DNA from: Pseudoxanthomonas suwonensis J47
Lineage (GTDB): Bacteria > Pseudomonadota > Gammaproteobacteria > Xanthomonadales > Xanthomonadaceae
Assembly (NCBI RefSeq): GCF_000513955.1
Contig: NZ_AZUZ01000006.1
Coordinates: 156,340 to 220,339 of the forward strand
DNA: 64,000 nt
Direction: 5' to 3'
The notes beneath the pieces were generated by a model. It had not been told where the DNA came from and made no database searches. It was given only the letters and a program-made list of their open reading frames with translations. Below are positions 32,749 through 41,543 of this stretch, piece by piece (within the stretch, counting starts at the first letter, position 1; every line of letters begins with the position of its first letter). The translations under genes were made by a program, and so were the position numbers.

Positions 32749-33984
32749 ATGAACCGCGACAGCACGCCAGCCACCGACCCACAGTCCGCCGATCCCGGCG
32801 CGGCGCTGCCGGTGGGCCTGCGGTCGCGATACGCCGACCGGCTGGCCGAAGCCCACCGACTCGCCCAGGCCGAGGGGCTGCGCCTGCGCCAGCCTGCCGG
32901 GGTGGCGATGGATCGCGTCGTGCGCGCCGCGCTGGACGAGGCCGCCGCCAGCGGGGCCAATCCCAGCGAGGCCAGCCGAGTCGCGTACAGGCGCGACCAC
33001 GCCCGCCTGTGGGCGGCAGGCACGACACCAATGGAAGCGGCGAGCACCCGGGCGCATTTCGACCGGCTGCGGTCGGCCTGCCGCTGGGTGGAGGCCGAGG
33101 AAATCAGGCGGCTGCGCACCTTGGCCGAGGCCGCCAGGAAGGCCAAGGACACAGAACGCATGCGCGAGTTCACCCGGCAAGCGTTCGAGCGTGCCGTGGT
33201 GTTCCGCGCCCTGTATCTGGCCGCCGACCGTCCCACCTGGGCGGACAAGGCGGCGGCGCTGCGTGCCGCCGGGCAACGCCCGATCAGCCGGAGCAAGCGC
33301 CAGGCGGGGCGACACGCGCCGACGCCGGACCAGTTGCTGGTCGCGCTGGCTCGCCAGCCCGGGCGTTGCGCCCGCGTCGAACTGTTCGCCTGTGTGTTCG
33401 CCGTGTTCGGCATTCGGCCAGCAGAACTTGTTCGCGGCATCGTCCTGGAATCCACTGCGACGGGTCTGCGCGTGGCCGTAGCGGGCGCGAAGGTCGACGC
33501 AACGCGCGGTCAGCCCATGCGCGTGCTGGAAGTGGATACCACGCGTCGCGGCCAGTCCGCGCTGGCCGTGGCACTGCTCCGCGCGCATGTGGAAGAAACC
33601 GGCGGCGACCTGTCGGCGTCGGCAGCGGATGTTGTCGCAGTGCGCCGCGCCATGGGCAAGGTCCAGTCGGGGCTGTCGCCGTATGCCTATCGGCATGCCT
33701 GCGCGAGTGAAGCGAAAGCCACGCAGGGCCGCGCGGGTGTCGCCGCCTGGCTCGGCCACGCGAACGACAGGACGCAGCAGGTGTACGGCTCTGCGCGCAG
33801 CAGTAGCGGTGCGGTGGCTGTCAAGGCCGCCGCCGCGTCGCGCCCGGTACGGCAGTCGAAGACCCTGCCGCCGACGGCGGCGGAGCGGTTCGCGAAGATC
33901 GCGGCACGCTTGGCCGCGCGTAGTCCCGCCCCGGAACCGAAGACGGCACCCGTGCCGCGACGGGTGCCGCGCCCTCGGAGGTAA
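32749..33984 (+). CDS. Second tyrosine-recombinase-like protein
   Basis: A 411-residue protein that I recognise only in its C-terminal half. FAVFGIRPAELVRGI holds a GxRxxEL arginine box, SPYAYRHACASEA an RH box, AAWLGHANDRTQQVYG the LGH and a Tyr (near 346) spaced as in tyrosine recombinases. The N-terminal 180 residues are Arg/Ala-rich helices with no clear core-binding domain, and the tail is basic and Pro-rich (VPRRVPRPRR). It may be an accessory recombinase or directionality partner of Int. The catalytic lysine is not obvious, so activity is uncertain. Confidence 0.65.
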   Translation: MNRDSTPATDPQSADPGAALPVGLRSRYADRLAEAHRLAQAEGLRLRQPAGVAMDRVVRAALDEAAASGANPSEASRVAYRRDHARLWAAGTTPMEAASTRAHFDRLRSACRWVEAEEIRRLRTLAEAARKAKDTERMREFTRQAFERAVVFRALYLAADRPTWADKAAALRAAGQRPISRSKRQAGRHAPTPDQLLVALARQPGRCARVELFACVFAVFGIRPAELVRGIVLESTATGLRVAVAGAKVDATRGQPMRVLEVDTTRRGQSALAVALLRAHVEETGGDLSASAADVVAVRRAMGKVQSGLSPYAYRHACASEAKATQGRAGVAAWLGHANDRTQQVYGSARSSSGAVAVKAAAASRPVRQSKTLPPTAAERFAKIAARLAARSPAPEPKTAPVPRRVPRPRR

Positions 33985-34257
33985 TTAGCGTAGGCGACGC
34001 TTACCGCGTGGCTTCGGGGCTGTCTTGGACCTGGGGCGCAAGCCGATGAAGGCGTCCTCCTCGCCGCCGTCTTTCCACCATGACTCTCCCTCTTCCTGTC
34101 CGCGCTCGAACTCCTTGACGTTCACGCGCGTGCGGTATCCGGGGGGCGGTATAAACACATCGCCGTCGGCTGCTGGTTTCGGCTGGGCCAGTGATTTCTC
34201 CATTTCCTTCAATAACGCTCGCAGCAGCGCCTGTGTGGTCTTGCTCTCGTCGGTCAT
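33985..34257 (-). CDS. Small basic-tailed protein of unknown function
   Basis: A 90-residue protein, not recognised. The N-terminal helix (TTQALLRALLKEMEKSLAQ) is followed by a PPPGYRTRVNVKEFERGQEEGESWWKDGGEEDAFIG segment and a very basic C-terminus (PRSKTAPKPRGKRRLR). Its stop abuts the end of the convergent recombinase-like gene. The basic end would allow nucleic-acid binding, but nothing firmer can be said. Confidence 0.5.
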   Translation of the reverse strand: MTDESKTTQALLRALLKEMEKSLAQPKPAADGDVFIPPPGYRTRVNVKEFERGQEEGESWWKDGGEEDAFIGLRPRSKTAPKPRGKRRLR

Positions 34258-34583
34258 TGGAATGCGTTGCTTTGGGGTTATTCACTGATAACCGATCACG
34301 CCTGCGGCGCAAGTGCGGAACTCTAACCGCGAACCGGAGACGATGTGTGCGGTGGATCGGCTGCCCGCGCTCGCTGCGCCGGCGAAGCGGTGTTTATTCC
34401 TCGCAGGAATACTTTGCGGACTGCGAAGAAATAAATATCCCAGAACAGACAAAGGCTTACGGGCCGAGCGGCTTTTCCTGTCTCTCCATCTCTAATCTAA
34501 ATCTCTCCATACCCAGATCAGCTCCATTGGACGGCGTTGGAATATCCGTTATCGGTTGTCCACCTCCACCTCCCCCCAATGCC
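34258..34583. other. AT-richer non-coding region with inverted repeats upstream of the RepL-like gene
   Basis: About 325 bp between divergent genes, less GC-rich than the flanks. It holds GGTTAT-TCACTG-ATAACC (34276-34293) and TATTCCT-CGC-AGGAATA (34395-34411), plus an A-rich stretch near 34427-34450. No gene is convincing here. It is a plausible site for divergent promoters, and possibly an origin if the RepL-like protein is a replication initiator. Confidence 0.5.
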
Positions 34584-35078
34584 ATGCCCCTAGATACCGC
34601 TATTTCCGAGATCCGCGACGCCATCCAAACCGTACAAGAACGAGACGAACTCCCCGGCGAGATCAACGTTTACGTGTCCAAGAAGCGCAAGAAGATCGAC
34701 CCCATCAGCCCCTTTGCGCTGTGTTTCACTGGCTCGCTGTCCACGATCATCCTGGACAAGAAGCTGTCGCCCACCGCGATTGCGCTGCTGCTCCTGCTGC
34801 TGGACCTGGCGAAGTTCGGGAACCTCGTTTCCGTCAACCAGAAAGGGCTGGCCGCGCGGCTGAAAGTCAAACAGCCTGCCGTCTCGAAGGCGCTGGCGAA
34901 ACTGATCAACGCGGCCATCATCATCGAACTGCCGGAAGGGCAGTTCTTCAACCCTCAACTCGTCACGCGTCAGGGGTTGGATGTCGTTGCGCGAAATCAT
35001 CCCGCTGCCGTTGCCGCCGGCATAGAAGCCTTGCGCAGTATCGGCATGAAGCCGAACTGGCACCCGCACGGCTCATGA
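34584..35078 (+). CDS. RepL-like winged-helix protein
   Basis: A 164-residue protein. After a variable N-terminus, LSPTAIALLLLLLDLAKFGNLVSVNQKGLAARLKVKQPAVSKALAKLINAAIIIEL reads as a winged-helix domain of the type in RepL plasmid replication proteins and MarR-like regulators. The wing/strand GQFFNPQLVTRQG matches the "x-Y/F-x-I/L-N-P" end seen in RepL. It may start replication of an excised circular form or regulate element genes. The ATG at 34584 has no Shine-Dalgarno (it follows a C-rich run), so the start is uncertain; the frame is open further upstream. Confidence 0.6.
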   Translation: MPLDTAISEIRDAIQTVQERDELPGEINVYVSKKRKKIDPISPFALCFTGSLSTIILDKKLSPTAIALLLLLLDLAKFGNLVSVNQKGLAARLKVKQPAVSKALAKLINAAIIIELPEGQFFNPQLVTRQGLDVVARNHPAAVAAGIEALRSIGMKPNWHPHGS

Positions 35079-35079
35079 G

Positions 35080-35098
35080 GCGGATACATTGTATCCGC
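35080..35098. repeat. Inverted repeat after the RepL-like gene
   Basis: GCGGATACA-T-TGTATCCGC, perfect 9-bp arms, immediately after the stop codon at 35078. It may be an operator or a terminator stem; an AT-rich stretch follows about 15 bp later. Confidence 0.5.
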
Positions 35099-35192
35099 AG
35101 TCTGAAAATCGCAGTAAAAACATATTTTATTTTCTTGATGGCGTGCGCCGCCCGTTAGAAAATAGCCAAGCCAAACAACGAAGGACAACCTA

Positions 35193-35444
35193 ATGGAAAC
35201 AACGACACACCATAAACTCGATGAAATCGCGCAACGCATTGCCGTCGCCCTCACCGACAAGCGCGGGGTGCCGACGCAGGTTCATCACCTCCACCACGCC
35301 AGCGCGTCCAGCCTCTGTCTGGGCAAGTTTGGAGCGAACATGCTGATAGAGGCCAGTTCGCCTGCTGAACTCCTTGCTCGGTGCGAGGGTTTTCTTCAAG
35401 GCTTGCTCCATCCAGAAACTCCCCCTGCCGCAACCACGCGCTGA
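35193..35444 (+). CDS. Small protein of unknown function
   Basis: An 83-residue protein, family not recognised. It begins METTTHHKLDEIAQRIAVALTDKRG and contains VHHLHHASASS and ANMLIEASSPAELLARCEGFLQGLL, giving a short alpha/beta look. GAAGGA lies eight bases before the ATG. It is followed 34 bp later by another small unknown gene in the same direction, so the two may form an operon with the RepL-like gene. Confidence 0.55.
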   Translation: METTTHHKLDEIAQRIAVALTDKRGVPTQVHHLHHASASSLCLGKFGANMLIEASSPAELLARCEGFLQGLLHPETPPAATTR

Positions 35445-35478
35445 AATGACCCGCAACCATTGCAACGGAGAGCAACAT

Positions 35479-35850
35479 ATGACTAAGAAAGCAGAACTTG
35501 AAAATATGGCCGCAAATATCGGTCGAGCGCTCGGCACGAGCGTCTACTACTGGAAGGAGAGTGGCGTTCACTCGTTCTATCCAGGCCTGCCGCATAGCGG
35601 CGCACGACAGAGCAAACTGATCGGCGAGGCCACCGCTTCGAAACTCTACGAGGCTGGCGCAAACTTCCTCGCAGGGATCTACAAGGGCAGGGCCTGCTTC
35701 GATCAGGAGCGCGAGCAGCACGCAGCGGACAGGCAAGCCTGGGCGGACGAGAAAGCAGAAATCCTGAACAGGATGGCTCTGCTGGAAGAGTCCATCAACC
35801 GGTTGAAGCGGCAAGTGGGCCACGCCGCCGCTACCGTTCCGCGCCTTTGA
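35479..35850 (+). CDS. Small protein of unknown function with C-terminal coiled coil
   Basis: A 123-residue protein, family not recognised. The first half (NMAANIGRALGTSVYYWKESGVHSFYPGLPHSG) has an aromatic-rich core. The second half (from about residue 70) is a charged helix (CFDQEREQHAADRQAWADEKAEILNRM) continuing into a heptad-like LLEESINRLKRQVG, probably a coiled coil. CAACGGAGAG precedes the ATG at 35479. It ends 8 bp before the convergent end of the Res gene. Confidence 0.55.
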   Translation: MTKKAELENMAANIGRALGTSVYYWKESGVHSFYPGLPHSGARQSKLIGEATASKLYEAGANFLAGIYKGRACFDQEREQHAADRQAWADEKAEILNRMALLEESINRLKRQVGHAAATVPRL

Positions 35851-35858
35851 CCGGCGCG

Positions 35859-38513
35859 TTATCGCTTGGCTGCGATCGCGTGCGCGATCTGCTGATCGAT
35901 GTCGCGCCCTTCGTCGTCCTTGTCGCGCGGCATGAGGTAGATACCGTTCGGGTACTTGCGCGCCCACAGTTCGCCCACGGCGCGCTTGGCGACATTCTTC
36001 GGGTCGTCGTAGCGGTCGGCCCCCTTGTACTCGATGACGAAAATGCGGCCATCCTTCAACTTCGCGATGAAATCGGGATAGGTGGAGCCGGTTGCTGTCG
36101 GGAACCGGAACTGCGACGGATGGGCCAGGTTGCGTACCCATACCTCAACGTCGGGGTTACGCTCGATGGCGAGCGCGCAGCGGTATTCCTCGGCCAGTTC
36201 GCCATCCTTGCGGCGATATGGCAGGTCGCCTGGTACTTCGTAGTAGTGCTTCGGCCACTCCATCGGTGCCGGACACGGCGAGCGCATGGGATAGGCGAGG
36301 GTCGAGAACTTGAACACCACGGCGGGGTCGACCACCACCTCTTCCAGATCGAATAGGCGGCGGTGCGCCTGGTTGCCGCGCTTGGCCTTCGCGTCGTCCA
36401 GCAGGGCCAGCAGTCGGCGCGCGATGATGAACCGCCCGCGCACCAGTTGGCCCAGGCTGTACCCCTTGCGCTTCAACGGGGCGAGCGCCTGCGCGATCCA
36501 CTCGATCATGGTCTCGTGTCGCACGTCGTTCTGGACGACCTTGCCTTCCAGCCACACCAGCAGGTCGGCTTCCTCCCAGTCGCCGGTCAGGCCGGACAGA
36601 TACTCGGCCTGCGGCTCCTGGACCATGTTCATCTTGACGGCCTTCTCGCCGATGTCGATTTCCCAGGTCTGCGTGCGCGTGTCGAAGGTGAGCGTGTCCA
36701 GCGTGCCTGCTGTATCTGCCGGGTTCCAGAATCCGTCTTCCACCAGCAGGTCGTTCTCGACCGGCACCACGCGGTCGCCGAACTTGATCGACAACTGTGG
36801 CACCTCGAACTTCACGCCCTTCTGCGCGGGCGTCTCGCGCAACTTGGCGCGAGTGTTGTGCTGTTCCAGCGAGGTGCGCACCTGGTCCTTCACCTTGCCA
36901 GTAAACACCTTGGCGATGGCTTCGACGCTCTCCGGCTGGATCGCGCCCTTGACCTCCACCTCGAACTTGCCTTCTTCCTCGGCGGGCTTGATCGTGATGT
37001 TGCGCAGGTCGCCCGCCGGCACGTTGGCCAGGTCCGGCTTCTTCGTTGCCGTGAACCGCAGTGTCTCGACCTTCAACGCGGGGTGTTCGCCATCACCGGG
37101 AATCAGGGGCTGTTGCGTCGGCAGGTTCTGCGCGGCTTCCAGGCGCGAGAACCCCATGCCTTCCAGGTGGTCAGTGAACTCGACCGCTTTCGCGCCGAAG
37201 TAGGGCGACACGACGTGCGCGTATGCCTTGTTCAGGGCCGCCTGGCCGCGCGCGCGGGCGTTGGGCATGCGCAGCACGCGGCCCAGCAACTGCTCAATGG
37301 CGGTCGCGGATTTCGTGCCGGATACCGAGCACAGCACATAGGCGAACGAACAGTCCCAGCCTTCTTTCAGCGCCTCCATCGTGATGATGACGCGCACTGG
37401 GCAGTCCTCCGCGAACAGGTCGATCCCGTCCAGTTCGCGCTGGCCGCCGGTTGCAATCTTCACCCAGTCCTTGTCGATTCGCTCGCCGTCCTCACTGGTC
37501 AGGTGTTCGTAGATGGTTTCGACCGTGGCCTCGCCGCCCTTATGTTCAGCCTGGATCAGCAGGATCGGGCGGATGTAGTCTGGTTCCTTCTTCGCGATCT
37601 CTTCCAGTTCCTGCCGCCGCAGCAGCGCATGGCGCAGGGCCACGTCCCAGCCGTCCAGGTGTTCTTCCAGCAGCACCGGCAACTTGATCATTTCTTCCGC
37701 GAACAACTGCGAGGCCGACACGCGCACCAGCACATTGCTGGTGCTCATGTCTGGCGTGGCGGTCAGTTCGATGATGGCGCTGGGGGCCAGACGCTCGTAC
37801 ACGACGCCGGACAGGTCACTGGTCGCGTTGTGCGCCTCGTCGGTAATCACCAGCGGACGGTGGAGCCGCAGCAGGTTGGCGAACGAGAAACGCGGCCCCT
37901 TGCCGTCCTCTGTCTGTTCCAGGTCCGGGAGCGGTGCGTCCTTCGGCAGCGCGATGAAATGCGGTTCCAGCGCTTCCTTGTGCGCGTAGAAATCGCGAAT
38001 GTCGATATCGTGGACGCGCGCCGCCGCCATCGTGGCGACGACGATACAGGTGCGCGTGGCCAGTTCCTGCGGCGTCAGTTGCTCAATGTCGTCGCTGTCC
38101 AGCACCGAGACCTGGCCGCCGAATGCGGCATCGAGTTCGAGGCGGTACGGGTGGCGGCGATTCTTGAACGCGTCCAGGGTCTGCTGCTTGATCGTGCGGC
38201 TGGGGACCAGCCACACCACAAGCGGGCGGTCGCGTTCCAGCCAGTTGTCCGCCGCGCAGCGGATGAAGTGTGCGCCCATCAGGGTCTTGCCGCCGCCGGT
38301 GGGAATGCGGATCGCCACATAGGGCACGTTGCGCAGGCTGGGCAGTTCCTGGCCGTCCTTGTCGCGCAGATTGCGGTACTCGGGCACCAGCATGGTCTTG
38401 GCGTCCGGGTGCGCGTGTGCGGCGAACGCCTCGGCAATGCCGTCCGTGCGCGCGGCGCGCAGGAAGGCGGCCAGCCGCGCGAGGGATTCTTCCTGGTAGT
38501 TCTTCAAGTCCAT
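35859..38513 (-). CDS. res: Type III restriction enzyme, Res subunit
   Basis: An 884-residue ATP-dependent helicase-nuclease. Superfamily 2 motifs: Q-like start MDLKNYQEESLARL, Walker A PTGGGKT (71-77), ITDEAHN (DEAH at 225-228), ELTATPD, then VRVIITMEALKEGWDCSFAYVLC and IEQLLGRVLRMPNA (motif VI). The C-terminal domain has the PD-(D/E)xK nuclease pattern YPDFIAKLKDGRIFVIEYKG. It cuts DNA in a complex with Mod after meeting unmethylated sites. It lies 4 bp after the mod stop, the normal mod-res order. Confidence 0.93.
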   Translation of the reverse strand: MDLKNYQEESLARLAAFLRAARTDGIAEAFAAHAHPDAKTMLVPEYRNLRDKDGQELPSLRNVPYVAIRIPTGGGKTLMGAHFIRCAADNWLERDRPLVVWLVPSRTIKQQTLDAFKNRRHPYRLELDAAFGGQVSVLDSDDIEQLTPQELATRTCIVVATMAAARVHDIDIRDFYAHKEALEPHFIALPKDAPLPDLEQTEDGKGPRFSFANLLRLHRPLVITDEAHNATSDLSGVVYERLAPSAIIELTATPDMSTSNVLVRVSASQLFAEEMIKLPVLLEEHLDGWDVALRHALLRRQELEEIAKKEPDYIRPILLIQAEHKGGEATVETIYEHLTSEDGERIDKDWVKIATGGQRELDGIDLFAEDCPVRVIITMEALKEGWDCSFAYVLCSVSGTKSATAIEQLLGRVLRMPNARARGQAALNKAYAHVVSPYFGAKAVEFTDHLEGMGFSRLEAAQNLPTQQPLIPGDGEHPALKVETLRFTATKKPDLANVPAGDLRNITIKPAEEEGKFEVEVKGAIQPESVEAIAKVFTGKVKDQVRTSLEQHNTRAKLRETPAQKGVKFEVPQLSIKFGDRVVPVENDLLVEDGFWNPADTAGTLDTLTFDTRTQTWEIDIGEKAVKMNMVQEPQAEYLSGLTGDWEEADLLVWLEGKVVQNDVRHETMIEWIAQALAPLKRKGYSLGQLVRGRFIIARRLLALLDDAKAKRGNQAHRRLFDLEEVVVDPAVVFKFSTLAYPMRSPCPAPMEWPKHYYEVPGDLPYRRKDGELAEEYRCALAIERNPDVEVWVRNLAHPSQFRFPTATGSTYPDFIAKLKDGRIFVIEYKGADRYDDPKNVAKRAVGELWARKYPNGIYLMPRDKDDEGRDIDQQIAHAIAAKR

Positions 38514-38517
38514 GCCG

Positions 38518-40050
38518 TCACCTCGCGCGAATGTCGTTGGGGGTCTTCTTGAACTTGATCCCCAGCGACCGCAGGCGGTCGTTGGTCATGTTCGTGCCTT
38601 CCCCGTAGATCACCTTCGGGCCGTCATGCTCCGGCAGGCCAGCCAGCACCTTCATGGTCAGCATGTTGCCGCCTGCCAACGTCTTGTCGCCCAGGATTCC
38701 GTTGTAGAGCAGGTAGTACGCCGTGCCATTGTGGACGCCCAGGAGTGGCGACTTCATGGCGCGCGTGCTGCGAGCGGTGCCGGTCTCTACGAACCAGATA
38801 TGCGCAGCCAAGTGTTCGAACTTGATTTCGGGATTGATCCGGCCCTGGTCGTCGAACACCTTGGGGCCGAGTTGGTAGAAGCGGAAACCGCCGCCGCCTT
38901 GCCAGCCGACTGTCTTGGACACGCCGCCTTGTTCGCCGTCGATGACTTTCACCAAGCGTGGCTGGCAATGCGTTCGCGCATGGTCGCCCATTTCGATACC
39001 GATCCACCGCCGACCCATCTTGTGCGAAACCGCCGCCGTTGTTCCAGATCCAAGGTAACTATCCAGAACAAGGTCGCCGGGATTCGTCGCGATCTGTAGA
39101 ACCCTTGAAATCAGTTTCTCTGGCTTCGGTGTAATAAACCCGCTGTCGCCAAATAGCGCGAGAACCTCGCGCTTAGCGTCTTGATTTCCACCCACTTCTT
39201 TGTAGGTCCACCACGATCTCGCGATGACGCCTTGCTTCGCGTCTTTTAGGTATACCTTCTTCGTAGGCATTGCGTCGCCATCTTTACCAAAGTAGATACG
39301 CCCCGCCTCACGCTCTTCTTGAAACCTCTCCTCAGGAAGGACCCAATGCCTACCCGCGGATGGCCGCACTTCACGTCCAGACGGAAGCACTACTTTATAG
39401 CGATACTTTTCTCTCTTCGCCCCATCCTCCGTGCGAACATCAAGCGGATAAGTCCTCCAAGGACCATCTGGATCATTGTCCGTGTTGGTGAATCGACCTT
39501 TCTGCTCGTCGCTCCGAGGAACCAGGTTCCAGCCAGATTCAAGCCACTTTGCGCTCTTCGAATAAACCAAAATGTGATCGTGATCGGAGCTAATGGCCCG
39601 GCCGTTGCTCTTTGGCGTGTAGACCTTTTCCCATACCACGTTGGCTATAAAGTTGGAGCGTCCAAATACCTCATCACACATGACTTTGAAGTAGTGCGCT
39701 TCGTTGTCATCCAGCGTGATCCAGATCGATCCGTCCTCGGCCAGCAATTCGCGCAACAGCACCATGCGCGGGTACATCATCGACAGCCATTGCGCATGTT
39801 CCACGTTGTCGTCGTAGTGCTCGAATGCGCTTTTCGTGTTGTACGGCGGGTCTATGAAAATACATTTCACCTGCCCGGCGTAGTACGGCAGCAGCGCCTT
39901 CAAGGCTTCCAGGTTGTCCCCCTGGATCAGCATGTTCGGCGCGTCTTCGTCGCCGTAGGACAGAGATTGGATTGGTTGGAGCAAGCGATATGGCGTCTTC
40001 GCCGTCGCTTTCAGGTCGTCACTGCGGTTGTGCCATTCCAGCCAAGGCAT
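38518..40050 (-). CDS. mod: Type III DNA-methyltransferase, Mod subunit
   Basis: A 510-residue adenine methyltransferase of the beta class: catalytic DPPY at 67-70 (CIFIDPPYNTKSAF) comes first, a variable target-recognition region follows, and the S-adenosylmethionine site LDSYLGSGTTAAVSHKMGR comes near residue 360. Mod sets sequence specificity for both methylation and Res cleavage. The ATG at 40050 (MPWLEWHNRSDD) matches the usual Mod beginning; the upstream frame is extra. The recognition sequence cannot be read from the protein. Confidence 0.93.
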   Translation of the reverse strand: MPWLEWHNRSDDLKATAKTPYRLLQPIQSLSYGDEDAPNMLIQGDNLEALKALLPYYAGQVKCIFIDPPYNTKSAFEHYDDNVEHAQWLSMMYPRMVLLRELLAEDGSIWITLDDNEAHYFKVMCDEVFGRSNFIANVVWEKVYTPKSNGRAISSDHDHILVYSKSAKWLESGWNLVPRSDEQKGRFTNTDNDPDGPWRTYPLDVRTEDGAKREKYRYKVVLPSGREVRPSAGRHWVLPEERFQEEREAGRIYFGKDGDAMPTKKVYLKDAKQGVIARSWWTYKEVGGNQDAKREVLALFGDSGFITPKPEKLISRVLQIATNPGDLVLDSYLGSGTTAAVSHKMGRRWIGIEMGDHARTHCQPRLVKVIDGEQGGVSKTVGWQGGGGFRFYQLGPKVFDDQGRINPEIKFEHLAAHIWFVETGTARSTRAMKSPLLGVHNGTAYYLLYNGILGDKTLAGGNMLTMKVLAGLPEHDGPKVIYGEGTNMTNDRLRSLGIKFKKTPNDIRAR

Positions 40051-40158
40051 TCGGTATCCCCAGGGCGAAGGGCGGGCGCAAACTACGCCCGCAGAACATT
40101 CAAGTGGCGCAAGTCTGCTGCTGCGCCGTCGCACCCGATGATACCCGGCGGGGGTGGG

Positions 40159-40635
40159 TTAGACCCACCCCCGAGCGGCAAGGCTGACGCAGGTTTCACC
40201 GACCACGATGTGGTCCAGCACCCGGATTTCTACGAGTTTGAGGGCTTGGGCGAGTGCCGCTGTAATGCTGCGATCCGCCGCAGACGGTTCCGGGTTCCCG
40301 CTCGGGTGGTTGTGCGCCAGGATCACGGCGGCGGCGTTGTACGCCAGGGCGGCCTTGACGATCTCGCGCGGATGGACCTCGGCGCCGTCCACGGTGCCGC
40401 GAGCCATCGGATCCACCGCGATGATCCGGTGGCGGGTGTCGAGGTACATGACGTGGAACTCTTCGTGTTCCAGCGCGGCCAGCCGCATGCGGAAGAACTC
40501 GCTGGCTTGCGTCGGGTCGGTGATGGCGCCCAGCCGTTCCAGCCGGCGGCGCAGGATGGCTTCGGCCTGGACCAGGATGGCGCTGTCGTCAGCCTGATAC
40601 TCGGCGCGGGTGTCTTGTGCTTCGCGTTGACGCAT
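40159..40635 (-). CDS. RadC-like JAB-domain protein
   Basis: A 158-residue protein with the MPN/JAB metal site ILAHNHPSGNPEPSAAD (His108, His110, Asp121), preceded by MYLDTRHRIIAVDPMARGTVDGAEVHPREIVKAAL, the standard RadC core. It lacks the N-terminal helix-hairpin-helix domain of full RadC, as is common for RadC-like proteins on mobile elements and near restriction systems. The family's function is not settled despite its name. The ATG at 40635 is used; 240 bp upstream (40636-40875) shows no gene. Confidence 0.88.
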   Translation of the reverse strand: MRQREAQDTRAEYQADDSAILVQAEAILRRRLERLGAITDPTQASEFFRMRLAALEHEEFHVMYLDTRHRIIAVDPMARGTVDGAEVHPREIVKAALAYNAAAVILAHNHPSGNPEPSAADRSITAALAQALKLVEIRVLDHIVVGETCVSLAARGWV

Positions 40636-40875
40636 GGGTGTTCTCCCCGGCAGCACCATGCCGCCGTGGGCCACCCCGACGCCGAGCGACCAGCGCCCGG
40701 CGCACCCGCAGGGGCGCAACATCGTGGAGCAGCGAATGCTTGCGCCGGACGCAGCGCGGCGTCTCCTGGCCCACATCGGGCGGATGGAGTTGCCGGGGAG
40801 GGCGCTACCAAACGCAACAGGGCCGCGCCGAGTATCAGGTCGACGACAAAGCGGGCGGTCATGGACCGCCGAGAA

Positions 40876-41406
40876 TCAGAGCCCGCCGCCCTCCGGGGGT
40901 GCATCCGGAATCACACGACCGCCAGCGTTCGCCAAGTCCGTGAGCCGTGCCCGGCGCTCGCGCGCCCGTTCCAGGGCACGCACCTGATTGCCTTCGTCGC
41001 GCATGGCCTGTGCCTGCTCGCCGAGTTCGCGCGCCTCGTCCACGAACCCCAGCGCCCGGAAGACCTGCGACCAGAACAGCGCCTCGTGGATGAAGCCCAG
41101 GCGCGGGCCGATCTCGGACCTGCGCCGTCCTGTCTTCGATGGTGCGACGACGCTTCCGCCGGCAGGCAGCACGGGCGTGGCGACCGGCGTGGGGTCGATG
41201 ACTTCCGCTAGGTCCTCGAGGGGCAATTGCCAGGTGCCGTCGATCTTGCGCGCGCCGGGGTAGCGCCCGTTCGCCATCCTCTCGCGAACCCGTTGGACCG
41301 TGCCTCGCGTGTTCTTGCCGCGCAGGACCAGTGCGACTTCCTCGGCCCGTAGCGCATAGCGCCCGGGGTAGATTTCCCGCAGTTCTTTCAGCGCAATCGC
41401 ACTCAT
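40876..41406 (-). CDS. Candidate DNA-binding protein (excisionase or regulator-like)
   Basis: A 176-residue protein. The N-terminal 70 residues ([55 protein letters not shown]) resemble an excisionase/MerR-type winged HTH: a helix-turn-helix, a wing with a basic KIDG.W turn and a closing "pLedLaevi". The C-terminal half is a charged helix ([36 protein letters not shown]), probably a coiled coil. It is the last gene of the element, reading away from the right attachment site, with an arm-type site just upstream of its start (41412). It may direct excision; this is inference. Confidence 0.6.
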   Translation of the reverse strand: MSAIALKELREIYPGRYALRAEEVALVLRGKNTRGTVQRVRERMANGRYPGARKIDGTWQLPLEDLAEVIDPTPVATPVLPAGGSVVAPSKTGRRRSEIGPRLGFIHEALFWSQVFRALGFVDEARELGEQAQAMRDEGNQVRALERARERRARLTDLANAGGRVIPDAPPEGGGL

Positions 41407-41411
41407 TGATC

Positions 41412-41431
41412 GGGACAAATCTGGGACAAGA
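41412..41431. repeat. Right GGGACAA tandem site (candidate integrase arm site)
   Basis: GGGACAAATCTGGGACAAGA, 19 of 20 bases identical to the site at 30999-31018, in the same orientation, about 113 bp inside the right attachment core. Confidence 0.7.
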
Positions 41432-41543
41432 AAGTGGTGTGCGGGGGTGTTTGGTGGTGTCTGGCCCGTTCTTCAATCGGCTTGAAAATAGGCCTATCCA
41501 CTTGTTTTTTCTTGACTTTCCGAGGTTGAGCGGGAGACGATTA

